Source of the DNA: CAAGNP01 sp045595965
GTDB lineage: Bacteria; Bacteroidota; Bacteroidia; Bacteroidales; UBA932
Direction of reading: 5' to 3'
Length of the DNA stretch: 64,000 nt
Assembly (NCBI GenBank): GCA_045595965.1
Contig: JAZOBN010000037.1
Location: 22,565-86,564, forward strand
Part shown: positions 36,581-46,364 of the stretch, piece by piece
How the letters are laid out: the number at the start of each line of letters is the position of its first letter
Numbering within the stretch: the first letter of the stretch is position 1
Translations under genes and position numbers: made by a program
Notes under the pieces: generated by a model
Databases searched by the model: none
What the model was told of the DNA's origin: nothing
What the model saw: only the letters and a program-made list of their open reading frames with translations

Positions 36581-38677
36581 ATGAAAAAAATACTACATAC
36601 ATTAATCATTCTAACTTGTAGTATCTCTTTATGGGGGCAAAAGCATGAAACGGAGGTTCAAGACACACTTGATCCAGCCTATTCAACTGCCTATAAAACG
36701 ATTAAAAGAGAGGTGGGAATGACCCGAATAGATATCAAGGAGGCTGTTATGGTGTCAAGTCCAATGGGAGAAGGGGATGTCATTAAATTTATTCAGACAC
36801 TTCCCGGCATCTCCATCGGAGGAGAGGGTACTTCCGCGATTTATGTCCGTGGGGGCAATATCGGGAACAATACAATAACACTTGACGATGTTCCGCTGTA
36901 TGGTTATGGGCACTTACTTGGCCTCACAACTGCATTTTCTCCAGATATAGTGGGCAACATGGATTTCTATGTAGGGGGCTTTGAAGGGGAGTCAAACAAT
37001 TTGCTCGCTTCCCACATAAAAGTGACATCAAAAGATGGGAATTTCACCAGATATACCGGCAATGGGTCAATAAGCAACTTTATCGTAAGTGCCTCTTCCT
37101 CAGGTCCAATTGTAAAAAACAAATTATCATATTTGGTGGCTGGAAGAATCTCTCCATTCGGATTGGAATATCAGGCATTCAGCTCAATATTAAAAGAGAG
37201 TCCATTACTTTTTGAGCAGTTCAATGCTTCTGTTTATGATGTTTTCGGCAAACTCACATACCGTATTTCCGACAAAATTGATCTTCGCGGCTCAATCTTT
37301 CACTCAAAAGACGGATATATGTATGGTGAGCCAAAGTCCCTTGACAATCTTGCTTGGGACAACTTGACAGGCAATCTCAATCTTGAATACAGAATAAATG
37401 AGAAATGGATGTTCCGCTCTGTCGCTTCATACAATGACTATGGCAGCTTGCAGGAGCAAGAAAAGGAACTCAACGGTTCACAAAATAGTCTTTCTATAAA
37501 ATCGAGCATCTATGAAATAATGATCAGGGAGGTAGCCCAATACAACATAGCCCCCGGGATGAGTTTGAAATTTGGAATAACAGGCAAATTCAACAGGTTC
37601 AATCCCGGCTCTTCCAAGTACTATGAAGGGAGTGACTTGGAGAAAGGGGACTCCATCCCTTATTCAGATAAAATTTCCAACACATTCTTAGGGACCCCTT
37701 TCATCCAGTATGAATTGGCAAAAGAGAATAAATACCGTTTTATGCTTGCTGCACGGTACAACATCTTTGTCAACTCAGATAAGAAATATTCATTCCAGAC
37801 ATTGATTCATAATCCGGAGGTAAGCGCTATAGCCAATTACAGTTTCTTTCCATGGTTGGGTGCAGAAGCCTCTTTTGACTATATTTCCCAATATTTTCAC
37901 ACCCTTGAGGGGATCCCGTTGGGATGGTCTCTTGATATGATTATTCCATCAAGCGATGATTACAAGCCTGAGACAAGTATCCAATACTATCTGGGTCTCT
38001 TCTCCAATATAGGCCAACATCACAGAATATCTGTCGGTGCTTATTTCAAAAAAATGAAAAATCTTGTCTATTTTGCTGATGCAACCAATTTCTTCAGTGC
38101 CTCTGCCCCTAACTGGCAGGACAATATCAAAACGGGGGATGGATTTGGTAAAGGGATTGAGATATTGTATGAGAAATCTGGGAATGTCCTTACATACAGG
38201 ATCGCATATACCTTATCAGAGAGCAGAAGAAAATTTCCAACTATAAACCGTGGCAACAGTTTCAGGGCAAAATACGACAGGCCTCACATCCTTAATGCAA
38301 ATGTAAATTACAAAATCATAGACCATGAGGAGTTCAAACTCTCTGCAAATTCCCTTTTCGTCTTCCAAAGCGGTCACCTTGAATCTGTGAGATCAGCTGT
38401 ATTTCCTGGAATACTCCCTGGGTGGGGGGAAGAGATACCTTTGGACTACTACTCTTCTCCCAATAATTTCAGAATGCCAAACTATATCCGCTGGGATATC
38501 GGATGCAACATGAATTTCATCAGAAAAAAAACCAGACACACACTGAATGTGGGGATATACAACCTCCTCAACAGGTTCAATCCCTTCTCGTTATACTATA
38601 ATTCTGAATTGTTGGAGTGGCAGATGATGGCATTGTTCCCTATTATGCCCAATTTCTATTACAAAATAGAATTTTAA
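36581..38677 (+). CDS. TonB-dependent outer-membrane receptor (short form)
   Basis: Outer-membrane active transporter of 698 residues. A signal peptide ends near LWGQ (residue 20). The plug domain comes early (about residues 50-160: FIQTLPGISIGGEGTSAIYVRGG is split as FIQTLPGISIGGEG and TSAIYVRGG) and the barrel follows to a C-terminal FYYKIEF with terminal Phe, as required for barrel insertion. It lacks the N-terminal carboxypeptidase-regulatory-like domain usual in SusC and DUF4249-linked receptors. The substrate is unknown. It lies 5 bp after the DUF4249 gene and is followed by a terminator. Confidence 0.9.
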   Translation: MKKILHTLIILTCSISLWGQKHETEVQDTLDPAYSTAYKTIKREVGMTRIDIKEAVMVSSPMGEGDVIKFIQTLPGISIGGEGTSAIYVRGGNIGNNTITLDDVPLYGYGHLLGLTTAFSPDIVGNMDFYVGGFEGESNNLLASHIKVTSKDGNFTRYTGNGSISNFIVSASSSGPIVKNKLSYLVAGRISPFGLEYQAFSSILKESPLLFEQFNASVYDVFGKLTYRISDKIDLRGSIFHSKDGYMYGEPKSLDNLAWDNLTGNLNLEYRINEKWMFRSVASYNDYGSLQEQEKELNGSQNSLSIKSSIYEIMIREVAQYNIAPGMSLKFGITGKFNRFNPGSSKYYEGSDLEKGDSIPYSDKISNTFLGTPFIQYELAKENKYRFMLAARYNIFVNSDKKYSFQTLIHNPEVSAIANYSFFPWLGAEASFDYISQYFHTLEGIPLGWSLDMIIPSSDDYKPETSIQYYLGLFSNIGQHHRISVGAYFKKMKNLVYFADATNFFSASAPNWQDNIKTGDGFGKGIEILYEKSGNVLTYRIAYTLSESRRKFPTINRGNSFRAKYDRPHILNANVNYKIIDHEEFKLSANSLFVFQSGHLESVRSAVFPGILPGWGEEIPLDYYSSPNNFRMPNYIRWDIGCNMNFIRKKTRHTLNVGIYNLLNRFNPFSLYYNSELLEWQMMALFPIMPNFYYKIEF

Positions 38678-38706
38678 CCAAACGTTACACCTTTTTTGGT
38701 TTTTTT
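38676..38706 (+). terminator. Terminator of the DUF4249/TonB receptor locus
   Basis: AACCAAA (38676-38682) pairs with TTTGGTT (38695-38701) around a 12-nt loop, followed by TTTTT. It begins at the receptor stop codon. Confidence 0.65.
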
Positions 38707-38708
38707 GC

Positions 38709-38716
38709 TAAATTTG
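38709..38716 (+). promoter_or_regulatory. -7 promoter box of purN
   Basis: TAAATTTG, exact TAnnTTTG, 20 bp before the ATG at 38737; no TTG at the usual distance. Confidence 0.5.
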
Positions 38717-38736
38717 CTGAACAAAAATAACCCAAA

Positions 38737-39312
38737 ATGTTCAGTATAGCAGTATTTGCTTCGGGTTCTGGCAGCAATGCCGAAAACCTCGTAAGCCATT
38801 TCAAAGATTCAACCGTAGGGCGAATCAGCTTAATCCTCTCGAACAAGAAGGACGCATATGTCCTCCAACGTGCGGAAAGATTGGGCGTCCCCTACAGCAC
38901 GTTCACTTACAAGGAGTTTCAAGACTCGCAGTTCATCCTGTCCATTCTTGACAAGTACCACATTGACTTTATCCTCCTTGCGGGTTTTCTACTAAAGGTT
39001 CCTGAATATCTGCTGATCAAATATCCAGGCAGAATTCTCAACATCCATCCATCTTTGCTCCCCAAATATGGAGGAAAAGGGATGTATGGTGAGTATGTTC
39101 ATCAGGCTGTAATCAAGGCCAAAGAGAGACAATCAGGTATTACCATCCATGTTATCGACAACCAGTATGATTGTGGCAAAACAATTTACCAGAGCATCTG
39201 TTCTGTCAATGATGATGATACACCCCAGACTCTTGCAGCCAAGATTCACGAATTGGAGAGGGCTTATCCTCAAGTTGCTGAAGATTACATCTCTGCTGAA
39301 TTTTCTATTTAA
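38737..39312 (+). CDS. purN: Phosphoribosylglycinamide formyltransferase
   Basis: Transfers formyl from 10-formyl-THF to GAR in purine synthesis. The N-terminal FASGSGSNAENLV, the catalytic NIHPSLLPKYGGKGMYG segment (Asn and His of the formyltransferase triad) and the downstream GxTIHVIDNQYD-type region with its Asp are all present. The length of 191 residues is normal. It sits between the two TonB receptor loci, with its own promoter; the BACON lipoprotein gene starts only 25 bp after it without an obvious terminator, so that operon may receive purN transcripts. Confidence 0.96.
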   Translation: MFSIAVFASGSGSNAENLVSHFKDSTVGRISLILSNKKDAYVLQRAERLGVPYSTFTYKEFQDSQFILSILDKYHIDFILLAGFLLKVPEYLLIKYPGRILNIHPSLLPKYGGKGMYGEYVHQAVIKAKERQSGITIHVIDNQYDCGKTIYQSICSVNDDDTPQTLAAKIHELERAYPQVAEDYISAEFSI

Positions 39313-39337
39313 TTTTATAAACTAAAAATTATACATT

Positions 39338-40660
39338 ATGAGAAAAATGCTGACTCTCCTATTGTTAGGAGTTTTTGTTCTTTCTTCATGTAAAGAAGAA
39401 CCATCGATCATCTTATCACAAACAACTGCAACTGTTCCTGCAGAAGGAGAGACATTGACTATTGAGGTCACTTCAAACTGCTCATGGAGCGCCGCTTGTA
39501 ACTCTTCTGAACTTACCATTACCCCCACTACCGGGACGGGTAATGCCACTGTTCAGGTTGTAGTCCCTGAGAACCCCGTTTCTGCACAAAAGAGCTATCA
39601 GAACATCGTCTTCACAGCTTCAAACGAAGTTGGCGTGGTGACTGCCGAGTACAGCATTACACAAAATTCATCAGAAAGTTCTATTACAGCAACCCCTGTA
39701 GCAGAGATCTCTGCAAATGGTTATGCCTACCAATTCAAAGCAAAATTGACTGCAAGTAATGACTGGAGTGCATCTTGTGAAAACAGCAAAGTAACCATCG
39801 AGCCCTCTTCTGGTGCTTATGGTGAAACAGAATTGACCATTTCTATTCCTGAAAACACCACTGCTGAAGATCAGGATATCATAATCAATTTCTCATTGAC
39901 AGACAACACAAGCTCATACACTCTGGAAGTTGTACAACCCGCAATTACATCAATCGAATATGGTGGAGTTACCTACAGTGTGAAATGGCTTGCTGACGGA
40001 AGATTGTGGATGACTGAGAACCTGCGTTATGTTCCGGAGGGAAAAACTGCAACTACAGACCTTACAGCAATTGACAATGGCGTATGGTTCCCTGTGGACA
40101 GTGCAAAAAAAGTTCTATCTGATAACGCTGAACTTGTCAAACAAAAAGGGCTTCTTTACAATACAGAAGCTGCCCTTGGCCTTGCACCTGGCACATTAAA
40201 CAAAGACAACTATGCATCATACGAAGGGAAACAAGGTATTTGTCCTGAAGGATGGCATATCCCTACCCTTGAAGAACAGATCAATCTATATGGCAAGAGT
40301 AGTCTAAAAGACTACTTTAATGCAGAAGCACCATATTATGATGCTGAGAAAACCAGCGGTTCAATAGCAAAAGCTAATGAAGACGGATGGAACATCCTGA
40401 ACGGCGGTTATGTCAATGTTGCAAACGCAAGTACAAAGACAGGTGCTATCTTAAATGTGATGACATATATGGTAGGATCCTCTGCTTATACCACTGAAAT
40501 GGGATATAAAGAGTCAAGTCTTCTCAATGCAGACGGCTCAATTAAGAATATCCAGTTCTTCGGCACAATGATTGCCAAAACTTATGGTGGATCGATATCA
40601 TCTGCTTTCGCAAATTATCGTAGCGGTATGGTTGTCCGCTGCATCAGAGATGCAAAATAG
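39338..40660 (+). CDS. BACON/FISUMP domain surface lipoprotein
   Basis: Lipoprotein of 440 residues. The lipobox is LSSC with Cys18. Residues about 22-112 and 115-205 are two BACON-like immunoglobulin-type domains, each with the typical S-x-W core (NCSWSAAC; NDWSASC). The C-terminal half (about 210-440) is a Fibrobacter-major-paralogous (FISUMP) domain with GRLWMTENLRY, GICPEGWHIPT and the closing MVVRCIRD. BACON domains often bind carbohydrate or mucin, but that is family knowledge only. It precedes the large TonB receptor by 5 bp and takes the place where a SusD-like protein might be expected. Confidence 0.85.
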   Translation: MRKMLTLLLLGVFVLSSCKEEPSIILSQTTATVPAEGETLTIEVTSNCSWSAACNSSELTITPTTGTGNATVQVVVPENPVSAQKSYQNIVFTASNEVGVVTAEYSITQNSSESSITATPVAEISANGYAYQFKAKLTASNDWSASCENSKVTIEPSSGAYGETELTISIPENTTAEDQDIIINFSLTDNTSSYTLEVVQPAITSIEYGGVTYSVKWLADGRLWMTENLRYVPEGKTATTDLTAIDNGVWFPVDSAKKVLSDNAELVKQKGLLYNTEAALGLAPGTLNKDNYASYEGKQGICPEGWHIPTLEEQINLYGKSSLKDYFNAEAPYYDAEKTSGSIAKANEDGWNILNGGYVNVANASTKTGAILNVMTYMVGSSAYTTEMGYKESSLLNADGSIKNIQFFGTMIAKTYGGSISSAFANYRSGMVVRCIRDAK

Positions 40661-40665
40661 CGAAA

Positions 40666-43566
40666 ATGCCAAAATACACTAAGATACTTTTATCCATAAT
40701 CACCATTCTTCTCCTCTCCTCTGCCACATTCAGGGGAGAGGATAAAGAACGGTTGTTTATTGCCGGAAAGGTTATCGAAGCCCAGACCAATGAGCCTTTG
40801 TTTATGGCCACCGTGGTAGTAAAAGAACTTGGACTATGGTCTGTGACCGATGACAAAGGGGAGTTCAAAATAGCAAATATACCGACGGGGAAATATACCG
40901 TTGAATTTTCATCTCTTGGATATGAAGTGAGGGAGATGACACTTGACATCTCTGGAAACCTCCCCAAACTTCATGTAAAGATGCAGGTCCAGAACCTCTC
41001 TCTTGATGAAGTTGTGGTAACGGCCAAAGAGGGTGGAGAGATTACATCTTCATCTAAGATTTCTGCCCAGACAATTGAGCATATCCAGCCATCCAGTCTG
41101 AAGGATGTGATGCAGCTCCTCCCTGGAAGCATTACCGAAAACCCTAACCTCACATCCGTCAACACCCTATCTATCAGGGATATTGGCAGCAATACAGCGA
41201 ATGCAATAGGGACTGCCCTTATAGTGGATGGGGCCTCATTATCCAATGATGCAAATCTGCAGGCTGTTTCCACCGGATCGATTGTAAATTCATCCTCTGC
41301 CAACAGTGCCTCCACATCGGGCGGTGGAGTGGATGCAAGACAGGTTTCTACCGACAACATCGAGTCTGTGCAAGTAATAAGGGGTATCCCCTCCGCAGAA
41401 TATGGAGACCTCACATCTGGCGCAGTGGTTGTAAAGACTAAAGCCGGTGTAACCCCCTGGGAGATACGATTGAAAGCAGACCCCCAACTGAAGCAGATTT
41501 CTGGTGGCAAAGGGTTCCAATTGGGGGAGAAAGGTGGGGTTTTGAATTTTGACCTCGACTATGCCAAAGCCTATCAGGATATCCGCACCCCGGCCTCGGC
41601 ATACGACAGGGTAAATTTCCAGGGGGGATATTCCAACAATTTTGCAAAAAAACTCACCCTTAATGTAAAACTGAGGGGCAATTACTCAAATGCCTCAACA
41701 ATTTCAGATCCCGACCTCTTTCTTGATGAGATTCAACAACAGAAAGAGAAAGGGATCAGACTGAACATCAATGGCCGTTGGATTATAAACAAGCCTTGGA
41801 TAACAAACATCGAATATCTTATCTCAGGGGGGATAGCTGACCAGTATTCGCGCAGCAAAGTATATCAGGGATCAGCAGGGTACACACCAACATCCGAATC
41901 TATGGAGAGTGGAGAGAATATCGGTTTCTTTACCCCTGCACAATACTACTCTGATGTTGCTGTATTCGGAACCCCCATTGACGGGCAAGGCAAACTGACT
42001 GCCAACCTGTTCGGGAGATATGGCAATATCTCAAACAAAGTCCTTCTCGGTGGCGAATGGAAAATGCAAGGAAACACCGGTGCCGGAAAGGTTTTTGATA
42101 CACACCTTCCGCCATCCCCAGGCTCAGCCTCTGCATCAAGGGAGAGATCTTATTACGAGATACCCTTCCTTCACAGATACACCGCATTTGCCGAAGACAA
42201 CCTGAAACTCCCCATCGGGCCGACACAACTTGAGATTCAGGCTGGAGCCCGCCTCAATGCTATCACTGCAAAAGGGGTAAATACATCGGGATTTTTCACT
42301 GTCGAACCACGTTTCAATGTCAAATATGACATTATCAAGAAGAAAAAAGGGCTTCGCAACCTCAGTGTCAGGGGTGGTTGGGGCGTCACATATAAAATGC
42401 CGTCAATGGCATATCTTTTCCCTGAAGATGCATACACTGATCTTGTCTCTTTCTCCTACAACGATATAGATGCCAACAATTACGGACTTGCTGTAATAAC
42501 AACCAGAAAAACCGAGACAGCAAACTCATTACTTAAACCCCAGAAATCGGTCAATTTTGAAGCAGGTATCGATATTGATGGTGAGATTGTAGGGGGATCT
42601 GTTGTTTTTTTCAAAGAGAGGATGACCGATGGTTACGGATTTGTCACAGAGTATCTCCCCATGCAGTACCGCAGATATGGTTACAAATGGGTTAACGGAG
42701 AACTTGCTCAGGATGGAATTGCTTCTGGTGCCTTTCCTGAATACAAAAACGGACGTATTACGGCGGGAGGGAAGACAATTTCGTCCATCAGCGACACCAC
42801 TTTCTTCTCCTATTACAAGCCTGTAAACAGCATCACAAACAATAAATGGGGTATCGAATATACACTCGACTTTGCCAAAATTGAGGCGATAAACACCACA
42901 ATCAATATAAGTGGTGCATATATGAATATCCACTCTTCAAGAGGTGAGAATACCGCGTCACACTACTCCGGCACAACCGGTGGAAGATCATTCCCATATG
43001 TGGGGATCTATGCAGGATCCTCCTCATCTTCCAATAGCTCCATACGGGAAAGGTTGAGTACCAATGTCCGCTTTATAACCCACATTCCCAACATAGCAAT
43101 TGTTGTCACTTTGACTGCTCAAATGGTCTTTATGGACAGGACAACCAATCTATATGAGCATAACGGAGAGAGTATGCCCTATTTCTATGATGAAAATGGG
43201 TTAAGGGTGTCTGGAGAAGAGGCACTGCTCGATTCTGAACACACCAAGTATATCAATCCTCTATTTATAATGGACCGAAAGGGGAACACCATCCCCTTCA
43301 CCCAGGAGATGGAGAGGGATGAGAGGTTCAGAAACCTTCTTATTACAACAAACACAGGAACTTACTACCATAGGGCAAATTATCCGTTCTATGGTCTGCT
43401 CAATCTCAGACTTACCAAGGAGATTAAAAAAGTGGCAACCATATCTTTCTACGCAAACAACTTCCTCAACCTTAAAGGGGAGGTAAAAAACAGCGTGACA
43501 GGATATCCGCAAAAGAAGAACTCCCCAATATACTTTGGTGCAGAAATTAAAATATCAATAAGATAA
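40666..43566 (+). CDS. TonB-dependent receptor with carboxypeptidase-regulatory-like domain
   Basis: Outer-membrane active transporter of 966 residues. After a signal peptide (about residues 1-27) there is a CarboxypepD_reg-like beta domain (about 30-105; AGKVIEAQTNEPL, GKYTVEFSSLGYEV), a plug domain (LDEVVVTA box, VIRGIPSAEYGDLTSGAVVVK) split by a Ser-rich insertion STGSIVNSSSANSAS near residues 205-220, and a beta-barrel. The C-terminus IYFGAEIKISIR lacks the classic final Phe. No SusD is nearby; instead it is followed after 1 bp by a DUF4876 lipoprotein and then DUF6850, a recurring trio in this phylum. The ligand is unknown. Confidence 0.93.
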   Translation: MPKYTKILLSIITILLLSSATFRGEDKERLFIAGKVIEAQTNEPLFMATVVVKELGLWSVTDDKGEFKIANIPTGKYTVEFSSLGYEVREMTLDISGNLPKLHVKMQVQNLSLDEVVVTAKEGGEITSSSKISAQTIEHIQPSSLKDVMQLLPGSITENPNLTSVNTLSIRDIGSNTANAIGTALIVDGASLSNDANLQAVSTGSIVNSSSANSASTSGGGVDARQVSTDNIESVQVIRGIPSAEYGDLTSGAVVVKTKAGVTPWEIRLKADPQLKQISGGKGFQLGEKGGVLNFDLDYAKAYQDIRTPASAYDRVNFQGGYSNNFAKKLTLNVKLRGNYSNASTISDPDLFLDEIQQQKEKGIRLNINGRWIINKPWITNIEYLISGGIADQYSRSKVYQGSAGYTPTSESMESGENIGFFTPAQYYSDVAVFGTPIDGQGKLTANLFGRYGNISNKVLLGGEWKMQGNTGAGKVFDTHLPPSPGSASASRERSYYEIPFLHRYTAFAEDNLKLPIGPTQLEIQAGARLNAITAKGVNTSGFFTVEPRFNVKYDIIKKKKGLRNLSVRGGWGVTYKMPSMAYLFPEDAYTDLVSFSYNDIDANNYGLAVITTRKTETANSLLKPQKSVNFEAGIDIDGEIVGGSVVFFKERMTDGYGFVTEYLPMQYRRYGYKWVNGELAQDGIASGAFPEYKNGRITAGGKTISSISDTTFFSYYKPVNSITNNKWGIEYTLDFAKIEAINTTINISGAYMNIHSSRGENTASHYSGTTGGRSFPYVGIYAGSSSSSNSSIRERLSTNVRFITHIPNIAIVVTLTAQMVFMDRTTNLYEHNGESMPYFYDENGLRVSGEEALLDSEHTKYINPLFIMDRKGNTIPFTQEMERDERFRNLLITTNTGTYYHRANYPFYGLLNLRLTKEIKKVATISFYANNFLNLKGEVKNSVTGYPQKKNSPIYFGAEIKISIR

Positions 43567-43567
43567 G

Positions 43568-44776
43568 ATGCTTGCAAAAAAGATAAACATACTAATTGTA
43601 ATCATAACCTCTCTCATATTCACGAGCGGATGTCTGAAAGAGATAGACAGTTCTGCAGAACTGACTGTTATCCTCTCACTTCCGGAGAATATTGACCAGG
43701 AGATTGACTTGAGCTCCATTAACATCAAACTGCAGGACAAAGGGAGTTCATACTCGAAAACCGTCAATCCTGACAGGAATGGTGTCGCCACATTTCAAGT
43801 TCTACCCGGAAAATACGACATTATAGCATCCTCATACGACGAGGCTTCAAGAATTGCCATCAATGGAGCATGTTCCGAGTTTCTCCTCTCTGAAAAAGGC
43901 ATTGTCTCGGATGGCGGTGAGTTTGTAACTCCGGAAATTACCATCCATCTTGAAGTTGCAATTCCAAGTCCTCTTGTAATCCGTGAAATATACTACCACG
44001 GCTCTTCCACCCTCAATGGTGCTAACTACACAAATGACAGATATATTGAGATTTACAACAATACCGGTCCGGAAGGGAAGAGTGTATATCTCGATTCCTT
44101 ATGTATTGGCACAATAGCTCCCCCCAACTCCACAACCGCCAGCAATCCCTGGGAGGGGGCGGATACTATTGCCATTTTCCAGATGTTCTGGATGTTTCCA
44201 GGAAATGGGACAGACCACCCTCTTGCCCCTGGAGAATCTTGTGTAGTAGCATTGCAGGCCGCTGTTGACCACTCTGCAAGGGCAACATCGGGACTTCATC
44301 TCGAAAGGGCGCACTTCGGATGCTACGATGACATCCTCACCAAACATGAAATTGCCGCCGGTGTTCCAAGAATGGTGTGCTATATGGGGGGACAGGGATA
44401 TGCATGGGGAGTCTCAGTACATTCCCCCGCATTTGTCCTGTTCAAGCCGGAAATGGGTGTAACCGCATACCGGGCAAATGCAAAATTATGGGAAAGGCAT
44501 GAGCCAGGCAAGACATCCGGACTAAAATACTGGCATATATCCAAGACATGGATCATCGATGGAGTAGAGTGCGTAGACACCCCTAAAGGGGCTATAAAAA
44601 GATTGCCGAACTCTATCGATGCAGCATACACTTACATGAGTTCTTCCCGCTACTCGGGCAAGTGTGTTACAAGAAAACTGTTGGGAACATTTGATGGGAT
44701 AAAAGTCTATCAGGATACAAACAACTCTCTCGAGGACTTTATTCCAGATGCTCCACTAAGTCCAAACCTAAAATAG
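43568..44776 (+). CDS. DUF4876 lipoprotein
   Basis: Lipoprotein of 402 residues with lipobox FTSGC (Cys22). Residues about 28-140 form a beta-rich domain with GVATFQVLPGKYDI, as in peptidase-regulatory-like folds; the larger C-terminal part matches DUF4876 as I know it, opening with VIREIYYHGSS and containing DRYIEIYNN, reminiscent of lamin-tail-type beta domains. Function is undescribed. It starts 1 bp after the TonB receptor stop and ends 6 bp before the DUF6850 gene, so the three are made together; it may be the lipid-anchored partner of the receptor. Confidence 0.83.
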   Translation: MLAKKINILIVIITSLIFTSGCLKEIDSSAELTVILSLPENIDQEIDLSSINIKLQDKGSSYSKTVNPDRNGVATFQVLPGKYDIIASSYDEASRIAINGACSEFLLSEKGIVSDGGEFVTPEITIHLEVAIPSPLVIREIYYHGSSTLNGANYTNDRYIEIYNNTGPEGKSVYLDSLCIGTIAPPNSTTASNPWEGADTIAIFQMFWMFPGNGTDHPLAPGESCVVALQAAVDHSARATSGLHLERAHFGCYDDILTKHEIAAGVPRMVCYMGGQGYAWGVSVHSPAFVLFKPEMGVTAYRANAKLWERHEPGKTSGLKYWHISKTWIIDGVECVDTPKGAIKRLPNSIDAAYTYMSSSRYSGKCVTRKLLGTFDGIKVYQDTNNSLEDFIPDAPLSPNLK

Positions 44777-44782
44777 AATGCT

Positions 44783-46345
44783 ATGAAAAGAATTGTTTTG
44801 ATACTCATTTGGCTTGTAGCATTTACCTCTGCCTCTGCCCAAAAGAACAACTACACGTTTGAGAGACTGGAGTGGATCAACCCATGGCTCACAACCAGCA
44901 ACAGTTCCGGTCTGGGGCTCAACGAATCTTTCCTTTCGGGGACATCTGCAATTACCCAAGGGGCAATTCAGGGGGATTACAGTTTTGGCAGCTTGCAGAA
45001 TGTATACGATCCGGAGGCCTCATTTGGTGGAAATTTCGATATCGGATCATATCTCAAACTTGGCAAAAGTTATCTTAAAGGATCATTCGGATATGGTTAC
45101 AACCACTCACAGAACAGCCGTTTCAGAGGGTGGTTAGACCCCTACCAGAGCCCCTTTATGGTTGCAGACAGCATCCCGGGTTCAGTGTCGCTGGAGCAAT
45201 ATATAATGGGGGTAAAATTTTCACGCCCTATAGGAAAGAGTGTTTTCCTCGGTTTGGGTGCCGACTACAATGTGGGGATAATGGCAAAGCACCGCGATTT
45301 GCGAAATAAAAACACATTGATGGATTTTGTCATAACGCCATCATTCATGTTCCATTCCAGAAATTTCAATTTTGGTTTTGATTTCACTTACAATAGAAAA
45401 AACGAAACTGTTGAGTACAAACAAGAAGATACAAGTACTGAGAAATATCTTTTTGACATCTCCGGATTGTGGTATTACCATAGTGCCGGCTTTTCAAGTG
45501 CAGAGACCTCCCGTGAGAGTATCGCATCGGGATATGGGGGATCCTTTACCATAGATGCTTCGTTTGGAAAAGTAAGGCTATTCAACGATTTCACCGGGAG
45601 ATACAACACCGCTCTTCAGAAAGAGACCGGCTATAACAATCTCCTTCATGGCCTTACTAAACAGCTCATTTGGAGTGACCACCTCTCCTTGCTGATAGGG
45701 TTCAAGCATAAGATAGACCTTAAACTCAACTTGCAGACAATGGGTGGAAGCAGATTTCTCCAAAGACAAGAACTTGATCCTCAATCCAATATCAGGGTAT
45801 GGGTTACTTACGGAAATCCTGTCAACGATTACTACCGGACTATCCGCTCAGAGGAGTTGAGATATACATACCGGCATGCCAGATCATTTACAGAGATAGA
45901 ATGGGAAATATCTGTTGCAATCAAAGATACATACTCGTATCATAAAAAGAAAAACACCTTCGGTTATCCATATAGTCAGAATCTCTCCACTCAGGAGGCT
46001 GCCCTGTCATTCACCCGTTATTTACCCACCGGGAGAGGGAGAGTTGAGGTTAATCCAGCCATCGGATACCGTTTCACCACTGATGGAAATGAATTCATTT
46101 CCCCTTTGGTTGCCAATGGACCTGCCGAGGAAGAGACAAACAACAATGGGGGATTCCTGGGTAAGCAGCTCGAACAGGAGTACCGATATTGGGCTGCACC
46201 CAAACTGAGCGGCTCGATAGGGATTAACTATATCCATAACGCAATATCCATTAAAGGAAATTATTCTATTTCATACGTCACCTCCGGATCATTGCAAGGT
46301 AAAAACAGAAATGCATTCTCAATCGCTTTTGGATTTATATTTTAG
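44783..46345 (+). CDS. DUF6850-type outer-membrane beta-barrel protein
   Basis: Exported protein of 520 residues with a signal peptide ending near SASAQ (about residue 20). The opening FERLEWINPWLTTSN and the long run of alternating aromatic strands ending in SIAFGFIF (terminal Phe) indicate a large outer-membrane barrel; the family fits DUF6850, which I know only as a companion of DUF4876 and TonB receptors. No catalytic motif is visible. It could be a second pore or an assembly partner of the receptor; this is inference from operon position. Confidence 0.75.
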   Translation: MKRIVLILIWLVAFTSASAQKNNYTFERLEWINPWLTTSNSSGLGLNESFLSGTSAITQGAIQGDYSFGSLQNVYDPEASFGGNFDIGSYLKLGKSYLKGSFGYGYNHSQNSRFRGWLDPYQSPFMVADSIPGSVSLEQYIMGVKFSRPIGKSVFLGLGADYNVGIMAKHRDLRNKNTLMDFVITPSFMFHSRNFNFGFDFTYNRKNETVEYKQEDTSTEKYLFDISGLWYYHSAGFSSAETSRESIASGYGGSFTIDASFGKVRLFNDFTGRYNTALQKETGYNNLLHGLTKQLIWSDHLSLLIGFKHKIDLKLNLQTMGGSRFLQRQELDPQSNIRVWVTYGNPVNDYYRTIRSEELRYTYRHARSFTEIEWEISVAIKDTYSYHKKKNTFGYPYSQNLSTQEAALSFTRYLPTGRGRVEVNPAIGYRFTTDGNEFISPLVANGPAEEETNNNGGFLGKQLEQEYRYWAAPKLSGSIGINYIHNAISIKGNYSISYVTSGSLQGKNRNAFSIAFGFIF

Positions 46346-46364
46346 AAACAAATAAAGTAAACCT

